NCBI GenBank assembly: GCA_018920345.1
Contig: JAHLMN010000011.1
Coordinates: forward strand, 1-51,644
Source: Candidatus Aenigmatarchaeota archaeon
GTDB lineage: Archaea; Aenigmatarchaeota; Aenigmatarchaeia; CG10238-14
Length of the DNA: 51,644 nucleotides
Direction: 5' to 3'
The notes under the pieces are model-generated. The model made no database searches and was not told the origin of the DNA. It worked only from the letters and a program-made list of their open reading frames with translations. How positions within the stretch are numbered: the first letter of the stretch is position 1; each line of letters starts with the position of its first letter. A program made the translations under genes and the position numbers. Below, piece by piece: positions 19,279-27,515 of the stretch.

Positions 19279-19875
19279 TCAAACCTTTTTTGCAGCAAAA
19301 AACAAAGTTGGTCTTATATTTTTAAACAAAAAACAAATTAATCTGAACAAAACATTTCTTCTCCAACCTATATTCAAATATTTTTTATTTAATATTTTGA
19401 ATCCAGATTTTTTTAATAATATTTCTAACATTTCCATAGAAAATCCATAAAGATGGGGGTCTTTTCTATCATATATAGTCAATTTTTTACCAAAACTCTG
19501 TATTTTTAAAATATAAGACAAACTTGTCATATTTGGAGTTGTTAATATCAATATTCCTCCTTTTTTTAAAACTCTATTACATTCTTTTAAAAACTCAAAA
19601 GGATTAATCAAATGTTCTATTATTTCACCTGCTATTATTGTATCAGCATAATTATTTTTAAAAGGAAATTTCTTGTTTAAATCATGAATTATATCAACAT
19701 TTTCATTTTTTATAAAATCTACTCCTATTATTTTTGAATTTTTTATATTTGCTTTCAAAAAAATATGTAAATCTCCTTCCTGAGAACCTAAATCTAGAAC
19801 TATACCTTTTTTTGTGTATTTAATAATTAAATCTCTTCTTTGAAGTTCTGGATTTAATATATATTTTAAACTCAT
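19279..19875 (-). CDS. Class I SAM-dependent methyltransferase
   Basis: A 198-residue methyltransferase of the Methyltransf_11/23 type. Motif I is VLDLGSQEGDL near residues 26-36, followed by KIIGVDF, ADTIIAGEIIEHL and RVLKKGGILILTTPN. It lies 9 bp after the Alg7-like gene in the same operon. Its motif pattern differs from the methyltransferase at 2083, so they are not recent duplicates. A sugar or carrier-lipid target is inferred from position only. Confidence 0.85.
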   Translation of the reverse strand: MSLKYILNPELQRRDLIIKYTKKGIVLDLGSQEGDLHIFLKANIKNSKIIGVDFIKNENVDIIHDLNKKFPFKNNYADTIIAGEIIEHLINPFEFLKECNRVLKKGGILILTTPNMTSLSYILKIQSFGKKLTIYDRKDPHLYGFSMEMLEILLKKSGFKILNKKYLNIGWRRNVLFRLICFLFKNIRPTLFFAAKKV

Positions 19876-19884
19876 TCTTTCAAT

Positions 19885-20898
19885 TTATATTATTAAATAC
19901 AAATAAATAAAAAGTAACGAGCAAAAAATAGCCTCTATTAATATTAAAGCTATAGTTACTTGCTTCTCGCTAAATCTACCTAAATTCATTATTATATGTG
20001 TCCAAGAATAAATTTTCCTACCATAAGGCGGCTCTAATTTTCCATCCTTCTGTAACTTTCCTAAACAAGAAGCCTTCAAGCCTGACCTTAATTTCAAAAA
20101 TGCTTCGATGAAAAAAGGAATTAAAACAATAAAAGCTGCTCTTTCCATATCCCCTAATATTGCCCCTGAGATAACAGCAGCGCCCATTACATATTGTATG
20201 CTATCGCCTGAAAGCATTTTGGCAGGAGGCCAATTATATTTCAAAAATGCTAAAAGTGCTCCTAACATAGAAAAATAAATTGCTGCAGAAACAGTTTTAC
20301 CCATGAATAAAGCAAAAACTCCTAAAGAAAAGAAATAAACAGAACCCATCCCTGCTTCTGAGCCATTAAAGCCGCCTAACATATTTATGACATTAGCTGC
20401 CAACATAACACTTAGAGGAACTACAACTAACGGATAAAGCAAACCTAAATCAACTGAACCTAGAATTGGCAATGTCATAGCTGTATTTCCAGCTCTTACA
20501 ACCATTAATGGTATTGCAGCTAATAATGTCAAAAGAGGTTTTTGCCATTGTTTCAAACCTTTTCTTATTTCACTTTTTCCTTCTATTACCTCTTTAGAAT
20601 TCAAATCATCAAAAAAGCCGACCAAACCTATAAGTAATATAGTTAAAACAGCTGCGAACAAATAAACGAGATTCTGTGTAGTCTCGTTAATAAAAACTTG
20701 ATAAGCTATGAAAAACATTAAACCAAAAAATGCAGAAAACATTACTGGTATTCCACCACTGTTGGCTACTTTAGGCTTGTCTTTTTTATGTAAATCCAAA
20801 GCAATTATATTGTTTCTATAGAATAACTCTATGAATATTTTTGTCAAAAATAAACAAACTATAAAAGAGATTAAAAAACTCCCAATTATTTCAATCAT
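19885..20898 (-). CDS. Alg7/MraY-family polyprenyl-phosphate GlcNAc-1-phosphate transferase
   Basis: A 337-residue polytopic phosphoglycosyltransferase of the MraY/Alg7/WecA family, which starts lipid-linked glycan synthesis by moving a sugar-1-phosphate from UDP-sugar to dolichyl phosphate. Diagnostic stretches are KDKPKVANSGGIPV (cytoplasmic loop), GFFDDLNS with the Mg-binding DD, NMLGGFNGSEAG, and KYNWPPAKMLSGDS, where the final D is catalytic. About ten helices are visible. It heads the minus-strand operon that continues with a methyltransferase, GT2, Alg14, Alg13 and GT2. AglH of methanogens is a functional analogue; I leave the symbol empty because the sugar is unknown. Confidence 0.93.
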   Translation of the reverse strand: MIEIIGSFLISFIVCLFLTKIFIELFYRNNIIALDLHKKDKPKVANSGGIPVMFSAFFGLMFFIAYQVFINETTQNLVYLFAAVLTILLIGLVGFFDDLNSKEVIEGKSEIRKGLKQWQKPLLTLLAAIPLMVVRAGNTAMTLPILGSVDLGLLYPLVVVPLSVMLAANVINMLGGFNGSEAGMGSVYFFSLGVFALFMGKTVSAAIYFSMLGALLAFLKYNWPPAKMLSGDSIQYVMGAAVISGAILGDMERAAFIVLIPFFIEAFLKLRSGLKASCLGKLQKDGKLEPPYGRKIYSWTHIIMNLGRFSEKQVTIALILIEAIFCSLLFIYLYLII

Positions 20899-20937
20899 AA
20901 TCTTATTTTAGTAATAAACACATAAATTTCTGAATTT

Positions 20938-21261
20938 TTACTGCTTTAATTTCATTATAGCTTCTACTATATCTCCTTTAGCCTCTATAATAGCTTTTTT
21001 AATTTTTTCTTCATCTTTTATTCCTGTTTGCTCCATAACAAGTTTTATGTCTTCTTGGGAAACACTTTGTCTTACATTACCTGAAACTTGATATATAACT
21101 TGATCACGCATAGTTGTTTTTACAACTTGTGGATCATCAATTATTATATCGCCGCCTTCTGCCTTTATAATAACTTGACTAGCTTTTATATCCTCCATTT
21201 GCATTCCTAGCTGCCTTAACATTTGCTCTACTTTTTTAGGATCCACACCACCAGGTATCAT
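20938..21261 (-). CDS. nac: Nascent polypeptide-associated complex (NAC) protein
   Basis: The archaeal homodimeric NAC (107 residues), a ribosome-bound chaperone. It begins MIPGGVDPKKVEQMLRQLG, has the NAC barrel (VIIKAEGGDIIID through VIYQVSGN), and ends with a UBA domain (EDIKLVMEQTGI, AIIEAKGDIVEAIMKL). I start it at ATG 21261; a GTG two codons upstream is less likely because a TATA-like box lies only 23-30 bp before the ATG, implying a nearly leaderless mRNA. It is separated from the glycan island by 40 bp. Confidence 0.95.
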   Translation of the reverse strand: MIPGGVDPKKVEQMLRQLGMQMEDIKASQVIIKAEGGDIIIDDPQVVKTTMRDQVIYQVSGNVRQSVSQEDIKLVMEQTGIKDEEKIKKAIIEAKGDIVEAIMKLKQ

Positions 21262-21283
21262 AAACACAAATTGAAAATCAAAG

Positions 21284-21291
21284 TTTATAAA
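21284..21291 (-). promoter_or_regulatory. TATA box of the NAC gene
   Basis: TTTATAAA, read on the minus strand, ends 23 bp upstream of the NAC start codon in the 39-bp gap after the THUMP gene. The spacing matches a leaderless archaeal transcript. Confidence 0.5.
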
Positions 21292-21300
21292 ACATATGGC

Positions 21301-22308
21301 TCATATCTTTTCCAAAACAAATATATGTGGATATATACCGCCGCTTTCGACTACTCTTTCGTGAAATATTTTGTATTTTTTTGTCGAAAAAACAATATTT
21401 CTAAACATATTTGCTTTCAAAGTAATTATTACCATTCTTTCATTCAAAACATTGTTAGCTGAAAGTAAAAACTTTTTATAAAAATCTTTTAAATTCGCCT
21501 TTTTTGCTATTCTAACACCGTATGGAGGATTTGTTACTATTTTATCCACATTAGAAATATATTTTTCTAATTTTGTAGCATCTAAAATTTTAAATTCAAT
21601 GAAATCTTGAAGTTTGTTAATAGAAGCATTTTCTTTAGCGCCATTTATACATGTTTGACTTTTGTCACCTGCTATTATTTTTATATTATTTGAAAATAGT
21701 GAAGCTGCTTCCATTGGTATTGTTCCACTACCGCACATAGGATCAAGCAAAACATCTTTATTTTTCAAGTTGGCTAATTTTAACATAGCAAAAGCTATAG
21801 TTGATTTTATTGCTGCCTGGTGGTTGAAAACTTTCTTATATCTTTTATAAAGTGATTCTCTTGTAAGTTGTATGCCTACAAAACCAAAATTTCCTATTAA
21901 ATCAAATCTTATATTTAAATCATAATTTTCTAAATCAACCTTTTTTCTATACTTTTCTAAAAAAACTTCACCTGCTATTTTTTGCATATCAATAGAGGAA
22001 AAGTTATGATCACCAAATCTTTGACTTGTCACTCTGAATTTGTTAACCTCTTCCATTTCTTCTATATCAATATTTTCAAGTTCTTTTTTAATCTCGTTTA
22101 TTGTGGCTTGCTTCAGATGGAATGTTTTTATTAGTTTTATTATATGATGAATTGAATGTAGCTCTACAAGTTTTTCTATTTTTGAATTAACTAAAAGTTT
22201 ACCTTGAAAATTAAAAAATCTCTCTATTCTAGAACTCTTATCTTTCTCTTTTATCTCGCTTTCAGCAATATCTTCTAGACCAGGATCGCATGTCAAAAGA
22301 AATTGCAT
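21301..22308 (-). CDS. THUMP-domain RNA guanine-N2 methyltransferase (Trm14/TrmN-like)
   Basis: A 335-residue RNA methyltransferase. The N-terminal part (residues 1-160) looks like a THUMP RNA-binding domain ending in FVGIQLTRESLYKRYKK. The catalytic domain has DPMCGSGTIPMEAA (SAM motif I) and TNPPYGVRI (motif IV NPPY, typical of N2-guanine or N6-adenine methylation). The closest family is archaeal Trm14, which forms m2G at position 6 of tRNA; RlmL-like rRNA enzymes are the alternative. It diverges from the membrane-protein gene at 22417. Confidence 0.87.
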   Translation of the reverse strand: MQFLLTCDPGLEDIAESEIKEKDKSSRIERFFNFQGKLLVNSKIEKLVELHSIHHIIKLIKTFHLKQATINEIKKELENIDIEEMEEVNKFRVTSQRFGDHNFSSIDMQKIAGEVFLEKYRKKVDLENYDLNIRFDLIGNFGFVGIQLTRESLYKRYKKVFNHQAAIKSTIAFAMLKLANLKNKDVLLDPMCGSGTIPMEAASLFSNNIKIIAGDKSQTCINGAKENASINKLQDFIEFKILDATKLEKYISNVDKIVTNPPYGVRIAKKANLKDFYKKFLLSANNVLNERMVIITLKANMFRNIVFSTKKYKIFHERVVESGGIYPHIFVLEKI

Positions 22309-22336
22309 AATTTATTTTTGTGTTTTGAAATTAAAT

Positions 22337-22350
22337 TATTGGTACCAATA
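22337..22350. promoter_or_regulatory. 14-bp perfect palindrome in a divergent promoter region
   Basis: TATTGGTACCAATA is a perfect inverted repeat in the 108-bp gap between the divergent THUMP methyltransferase and membrane-protein genes. It contains a GGTACC core in otherwise AT-rich sequence, 28 bp before the methyltransferase start. It has the form of an operator for a dimeric regulator, but no regulator can be named. Confidence 0.4.
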
Positions 22351-22416
22351 GATGTATCAAGACAGTAGTAAAAGTTAATTTTATTTTTATACAAGATAAT
22401 ATAAGATTTGATTAAT

Positions 22417-22770
22417 ATGGCTGGAGAAAAATACGGGGAATGGGCATTCCTAGCAGGTGTTTTACTTGCACTGGTGCTAGGTTTGCTACAAGGTTTAGGG
22501 GTAGTCGGAGATTATGCACTATTAAGCATTTTGCTAATAGTGCTAGGTCTAGTAGTTGGATTAACAACAGTAACATCTAAAGAAACTGATTCATTTTTAA
22601 TAGCATCGGTAGCATTATTATCAGTCGGTGCAGCTGGTTTAAGCAACTTAGGTGGTCAAACAGTAGGCGCAGTATTGGCAGATGCTTTGGCTAACTTGAG
22701 ATCTTTTGTAGCACCAGCAGCTCTAGTAGTAGCATTAAAATCAATTTACAAGTTGGCTTCGACAAGATAA
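22417..22770 (+). CDS. Small integral membrane protein, unknown function
   Basis: A 117-residue membrane protein beginning MAGEKYGEWAFLAGVLLAL. Three or four hydrophobic helices are visible, rich in Gly, Ala, Leu and Val (GLLQGLGVVGDY, LLSILLIVLGLVVGL, FVAPAALVVALKSIYKL), joined by short loops. Its GC content and codon use look higher than the neighbours, with many GCA and GTA codons, which may mean strong expression. I do not recognise the family. I start it at ATG 22417; TTG 22408 is three codons upstream. It lies 6 bp before the TctA-like gene and is probably co-transcribed with it. Confidence 0.75.
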   Translation: MAGEKYGEWAFLAGVLLALVLGLLQGLGVVGDYALLSILLIVLGLVVGLTTVTSKETDSFLIASVALLSVGAAGLSNLGGQTVGAVLADALANLRSFVAPAALVVALKSIYKLASTR

Positions 22771-22776
22771 AATTTT

Positions 22777-23961
22777 ATGTTTGATTTGCTCTTTTTTTGT
22801 TTTTTTGGTATTTTTTTGGGATTTTTAGCTGGTTTACTGCCAGGTATACATCCAAATCAAATATATTTTTTTATTTTATTATCAGGCCTAGGACTAGAGC
22901 CAAACATTTTTGTTGTTTTTTTAGCATCAATTTCTGTTTCAAATATTGTTTTTAGCTATATACCGTCCTTTTTTCTTTCTCTACCTGACAGCAGTACAAT
23001 TGTTAATGTCTTACCTGCGCATAAAATGGTTTTAAAAGGTGATGGTTTAAAGGCATTACTAATTTCTTTAACATCAATAATTATAATTTGTCTTATTGTT
23101 GTTTTATGCCTCCCATTATTTATTTTTTTAGTACCTTTATTGCAAAAAATAACAAAACCCTTTATTCACTTGTTACTTTTGCTTTTAGTGGCTATTATGA
23201 TAATTATTGAAAAAGATAATTCAAAACGTTTTTTTGCTTTGTTTTTGTTTTTAATTTCAGGTATTTTTGGAATAGTTACATTAAACTCTAAAATAATAAG
23301 CTCTGAAAAAGTATTGTTTCCTGCACTCACAGGACTTTTTGGAATTCCGAGTTTATTGTTTATTAATAAAGGTAAATTACCTAAACAAAATTCACATGAA
23401 ATGTATGTGAAGTTAAATGTGAAGGTAATATTATCAGGTTTATTAGCTGGCGCCTTGGCTGGTATATTACCAGGAGCCGGAGAAAGTCAAGCTGGAACTG
23501 TTGTATCTTTGTTGTCAAGATTAAAAGACGAAGAAATTGTAGGTTCTTTGGCTGGAATTAATATTGCAAACTTGCTTTTTTCTGTTATAGCTTTAGTAGA
23601 AACAGGAAATATAAGGAGTGGTTTAGCTGAGTCTTTATCAACAATCGAAATAAAACATTATTTTCTTTTGTTTTTAGGGGCTTTTATTTTCTCTTTAGGA
23701 TTTTCTTGCATATTATGTATATTTTTTTCAAAGTGGTTTTTGAAATTAATTGAAAAAATAGATTATGAAAAAATAGGTAGAATTATTATTTATTCTACTA
23801 TAACTCTAACTCTTGTTTTTACTGGTATATGGGGATTATTAGTTTTAATAATAGCAACATCTCTTGGTATACTTCCTTTACTTTTGGGTGTAAAAAGGAC
23901 TAACAATATGGGTTTTTTAATGCTTCCTGTGATCTTACACTACTCAAATTTAGTAATGTGA
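22777..23961 (+). CDS. TctA-family (DUF112) membrane transporter
   Basis: A 394-residue polytopic protein of the TctA family (large membrane subunit of tripartite tricarboxylate transporters). The family's internal duplication is visible: GFLAGLLPGIHPNQ near the N-terminus and GALAGILPGAGESQAG about 220 residues later, each a re-entrant G-x-LPG motif. About eleven helices. Archaeal TctA proteins usually occur without TctB and TctC partners, as here, so the substrate is unknown. The stop codon overlaps the first of the GTGAA elements described next. Confidence 0.85.
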   Translation: MFDLLFFCFFGIFLGFLAGLLPGIHPNQIYFFILLSGLGLEPNIFVVFLASISVSNIVFSYIPSFFLSLPDSSTIVNVLPAHKMVLKGDGLKALLISLTSIIIICLIVVLCLPLFIFLVPLLQKITKPFIHLLLLLLVAIMIIIEKDNSKRFFALFLFLISGIFGIVTLNSKIISSEKVLFPALTGLFGIPSLLFINKGKLPKQNSHEMYVKLNVKVILSGLLAGALAGILPGAGESQAGTVVSLLSRLKDEEIVGSLAGINIANLLFSVIALVETGNIRSGLAESLSTIEIKHYFLLFLGAFIFSLGFSCILCIFFSKWFLKLIEKIDYEKIGRIIIYSTITLTLVFTGIWGLLVLIIATSLGILPLLLGVKRTNNMGFLMLPVILHYSNLVM

Positions 23962-24064
23962 ATTTCCAAATGAAAAAGAAGTATTTCATGTGAAGATAAA
24001 ATATTAAAGAATATGTGAAATTCATAAGAATTCACATAAAAGAAGTTTATCTGCACGTGAAATA
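23956..24064 (+). promoter_or_regulatory. GTGAA-element cluster before the LAGLIDADG-like gene
   Basis: The 157-bp gap before the gene at 24119 holds four plus-strand GTGAA elements: ATGTGAATTT (23956), TTCATGTGAAG (23985), TATGTGAA (24012) and CACGTGAAA (24054). The third forms an inverted repeat with TTCACATA at 24031-24038 (8-bp arms, 11-bp spacer), which could also be a hairpin at the end of the upstream transcript. A C-rich tract (GACCCCACCCC) and a TATA-like AAATTTAAAATA follow. The motif recurs at 24742, 45114-45201 and 47295-47342. Confidence 0.5.
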
Positions 24065-24118
24065 GACCCCACCCCTTTTTATGCTAAAATTTAAAATATT
24101 AATTGTTAATAATGATTT

Positions 24119-24715
24119 ATGGAAATTGATTTCGGTTATGTTTACGGGATTTTGATTGCAAAAGGTGTATATCATAGCAAAGATCTGATAACCATAGAAA
24201 TGTCTGACAAAAATTTATTAGAAATAGCAAAAAGCAAATTAAAATTACTTGGTAATGTAAGAATTTATAATAAAATTAGAAAATCAAATAAATTATACAA
24301 TACACAAGTCATTTTCTTGAAAATTAAAAATAACATTGAATTGAAACTTGGCAGGCATGAATGGGATGTTCCTTCACGTGCATTCATTTCTAAAGAATTT
24401 AGGATTGGTCTATTGAGAGCCTTGTTTGACTTTTCAGGAACAATAAGGGCTAGACTAAGAAAAAGTGGACAAAAAGAAAGAAGTATTAGGTTAAGCTCTG
24501 TAAACGAAAATATAAAAAAAATAAAAGAATTGCTAAAGATTGAAGGAATAAATTCAATGATTTATTCAAACAAAAAATCGTTTATTTTAGAAATAAATGG
24601 CAAGCATAATTTGCAATTATATTTGGAAAAAATTGGTTTTGAAAATAGCGCTAAAAAAGATTTGTTAGAAAAAATCATAAATCCAGTTTCATTTGAACAC
24701 ATTTTATCTTCATGA
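24119..24715 (+). CDS. LAGLIDADG-fold protein with lost catalytic acids
   Basis: A free-standing 198-residue protein with the two half-repeats of a LAGLIDADG homing endonuclease. The first motif is YVYGILIAKGVY (residues 8-19) and the second GLLRALFDFSGTIRAR (about 97-112); each is followed by the strand with IEMSDKN or IRLSSVNEN and a helix (ELLKIEGINSMIY). In active enzymes the last acid of each motif (the second D of DADG) binds metal. Here those positions are K and S, so cutting is unlikely and DNA binding may be what remains. It is not inside an intron or intein. GTGAA elements flank it on both sides (23956-24064; 24742-24750). It converges on polB. Confidence 0.72.
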   Translation: MEIDFGYVYGILIAKGVYHSKDLITIEMSDKNLLEIAKSKLKLLGNVRIYNKIRKSNKLYNTQVIFLKIKNNIELKLGRHEWDVPSRAFISKEFRIGLLRALFDFSGTIRARLRKSGQKERSIRLSSVNENIKKIKELLKIEGINSMIYSNKKSFILEINGKHNLQLYLEKIGFENSAKKDLLEKIINPVSFEHILSS

Positions 24716-24753
24716 CAATATTATATCTAGTAAATGAAGTCCACGTGAAGTAA

Positions 24754-27468
24754 TTATGAAGATGGTATGAATATTCTTGATCTTTTATCATCTTTGTAAA
24801 AAACTAATTCTCCTCTACAATTATCACACCTTCCGCTTAAAGGAACTCTTTGAAGTATGTTGCCACAAGCTATACAAGCAAAACCATCTATATCTTCCAA
24901 ATAATCTTCAAACTCTTTCTCTTTTTTACCATTATTAAGTATTTCAAATAAACCAGATTGCTTACCTGAACCTAATATTTCTGCCTTGCTTATATTCAAA
25001 ACTTCAAAGACTCTTTCCAAAGGTGGCATTAACTGATTTTCAATATAATAATCAGAATCCAATGGAATTTTATGTTTTAACACATATTCTGGATCTTCTG
25101 TTCTTTTTGAAACTTGACCTGTACCTTTTATTATAACATAACCTATTCTATCTCCAATTCCTGGCGCTGATGAAGGATCGCGTTTTCTCATTTTTTTTAG
25201 CAATTCCACATGGGGTTGTACTCCTTTGTATGTTTTTAAAGATTTAGAAATGCTTTTTGTTATAACTAATTTGTTAATATCCATTTTACCTTGCTTTATA
25301 TCATTTATCTTTTCTTTAACTATATTCAAAGCCTTCTTAGCATCTTTCTCTTTCAATATAATATTCAAAACTTCTTGCAATGTTTCTGAAACTAAATTAC
25401 ACCAATCTCTTCTCACTGTTTCTATACCTTTTGTCACTATAGAATCAGTATAACTGCCGTTGTTTTCTTCAAAACTCCAACCTGCATATCTTTTTTTGCT
25501 TAATATCAATAATGTTTTAAAAACACTTTCTATCTTCATCTTTAAAGCATACTCCATATTACTGTTAATCATGTTTGCCAAATCAGCACCAATCTTAAAT
25601 GCTTCTGACACATCCTCTGTATTAAGCTTTACCATAACAGAATCTGTATCAGCATAAACAACTTTGTAAGGAGTATTTTTTTCTACAATCATCTTGGTTT
25701 TATTTATTGTATCTCTTCCTGTGGCAGTTATTGTATTTGCTATTTCAAGAACATAGAGTCTCGCTCTCATATATCCAGTATACCCATAAAAAGCATTAGC
25801 TACTGTTTTGAAGGCATATTGTTTTGCATAAAGATATTTTTTTACTTGTTCATTGGTTGTATTTTTCATGTCTTTTTTCACTTTATCTCTCATGTTTATC
25901 AAATATTCAACAATTTCAGGTATAATGCCTCTTCTAACAGATGGTTTGACAAATGCTGTACCAAGTGGTGATATAATCTTATCTACATCCTCTTCTGGAT
26001 TAAATAAAAGAGTTGTCGGGCAAATATTCAAAGCAATCATAATACTTGGATACATTGACTTAAAATCAAGATAAACTACTGCTTTATCATGAAAACCTAT
26101 TTCCGGTGATAAAACAAAACCACCTTTTAAACCGGCATTTATTCTTTCCTCATTTCTTTTGTTTAATTCTTGTGTGTCAGGTTTGTTTGGGATAACAAAA
26201 CCTCTTTTGTTAAATTCTCTTAATAGTAGTTGCTCTATTCTAGCTGCTTCGCCACCATCAAGAACATCTTGCAACACCAAACCACTAACTTTGCTTATTT
26301 CAAAAAATTTATCTAACATATTCATCTCTACAAGCATTCTAAAAGGAAGCTCTGCGTCTTTTCTGCTATAGCTTACTAGTTTAGCAAAGTTATCTCCATC
26401 ATCCTTCCAAAACTTGCCTATTTCGCTATGTGCAACATCTACCTTTGTTTCACCCAAAATTACTTGAGAAACATCACCTAAACCAAATCTTTTTAGCCCT
26501 TTATATAATCCAAACTTTGTAGTGGCTTCTTTTATTAAAGAATAAACGTCAACAACAATTCTGCCAGGTATTGTTATATTATAGCCTGTAGAAAGTTTTG
26601 AGCACATCATTTGTTTTTGGCTGCATCTCCCTATTGCTCTAGATATGTTGTTAGCTCTTAATCTAGCTTCTATATAAGGCAGGTCAAAATTAGAAGAGTT
26701 ATAACCAAGAATTATATCTGGATCAAAATTATCTATTATTTTTTTAAATTCCTCCAAAAGTTCTTTTTCATTGTTAAAAGATATAGCATCCTCAAAACCA
26801 TTTTTTGATTTTTTACCTATTAGCACTAAACTATTTTTACCTTTATAAGAAGGATAAAAGAAGAAGCTGATCATTATTATAGGATCTCTTAATGGATCAG
26901 GCATGCCACCTTCTTCTGTATATGTCTCTATGTCTATACTCAAATACTTTAAACTGGCATTCTCATGTTTTTCTATTGGTTTTATTGATTTCAAGGTTAA
27001 TGCTTTGTCTGTTTTTACAACATTTGTCTTTGCGCCTATTCCCTCAACTTCATACCAACCCATTCCGACTATATCTCTATCAGCCATAAACCTATTTCTA
27101 AATAAAATGTCTGCTTCATAAATTTCTTTGACAAATGGTTTGTTTTTTAAATCTTCTCTTATTTCTGGTACAAGACTTGGGTTTTTTATTGTAACCTTCC
27201 AAAGTTTTGTTGGCTCTTTGGAAAAACCTATTGGTAAGAATTTTTCAACTATTTCTATTTTTACAAGCAGTTGTTTGTATTTGTCTTCTAAATATTTTAC
27301 TAGTTGTTCCCCCTTGTCATTTTCAGTATGTACATAAAAATATGGTAAAAAATCTTCGACAAAAACAGTTATTGATTTTTTATCACTGGTTTTACCGAAT
27401 ATTCTTATTGTTGGGTGGTCATTAAGCATTATATAGTCGACATCTAGAACTTGCATTTCTATAGGCAT
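24754..27468 (-). CDS. polB: Family B DNA polymerase
   Basis: A 904-residue replicative-type family B polymerase. Exonuclease motifs are intact: SIDIETYTEEGG (Exo I), GYNSSNFDLPYI (Exo II) and YSRKDAELPF (Exo III). Polymerase motifs are DFKSMYPSI (motif A), KTVANAFYGY (motif B) and YADTDSVMVK (motif C). The C-terminus carries a four-cysteine zinc site, CIACG and CDNCRG, of the type that binds accessory subunits in eukaryotic B-family enzymes. No intein is present. It follows the DP1-like gene by 47 bp and orc1/cdc6 beyond that, all on the minus strand next to the putative origin. Confidence 0.97.
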   Translation of the reverse strand: MPIEMQVLDVDYIMLNDHPTIRIFGKTSDKKSITVFVEDFLPYFYVHTENDKGEQLVKYLEDKYKQLLVKIEIVEKFLPIGFSKEPTKLWKVTIKNPSLVPEIREDLKNKPFVKEIYEADILFRNRFMADRDIVGMGWYEVEGIGAKTNVVKTDKALTLKSIKPIEKHENASLKYLSIDIETYTEEGGMPDPLRDPIIMISFFFYPSYKGKNSLVLIGKKSKNGFEDAISFNNEKELLEEFKKIIDNFDPDIILGYNSSNFDLPYIEARLRANNISRAIGRCSQKQMMCSKLSTGYNITIPGRIVVDVYSLIKEATTKFGLYKGLKRFGLGDVSQVILGETKVDVAHSEIGKFWKDDGDNFAKLVSYSRKDAELPFRMLVEMNMLDKFFEISKVSGLVLQDVLDGGEAARIEQLLLREFNKRGFVIPNKPDTQELNKRNEERINAGLKGGFVLSPEIGFHDKAVVYLDFKSMYPSIMIALNICPTTLLFNPEEDVDKIISPLGTAFVKPSVRRGIIPEIVEYLINMRDKVKKDMKNTTNEQVKKYLYAKQYAFKTVANAFYGYTGYMRARLYVLEIANTITATGRDTINKTKMIVEKNTPYKVVYADTDSVMVKLNTEDVSEAFKIGADLANMINSNMEYALKMKIESVFKTLLILSKKRYAGWSFEENNGSYTDSIVTKGIETVRRDWCNLVSETLQEVLNIILKEKDAKKALNIVKEKINDIKQGKMDINKLVITKSISKSLKTYKGVQPHVELLKKMRKRDPSSAPGIGDRIGYVIIKGTGQVSKRTEDPEYVLKHKIPLDSDYYIENQLMPPLERVFEVLNISKAEILGSGKQSGLFEILNNGKKEKEFEDYLEDIDGFACIACGNILQRVPLSGRCDNCRGELVFYKDDKRSRIFIPSS

Positions 27469-27515
27469 GTTTTAATTAATGAAAATTAACTTAAAAATTG
27501 TTTTTATGTTTTTGT

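Noticed and set aside
24040-24080. Possible third ORB near CACGTGAAATAGACCCCACCCC
   Set aside because: The dyad is followed by a C-run, not a G-run, so the order is reversed compared with true ORBs; it is far from orc1/cdc6.
26903-27425. Several open frames antisense to polB
   Set aside because: They mirror the codons of a clearly real gene, have no motifs and have no starts with binding sites.
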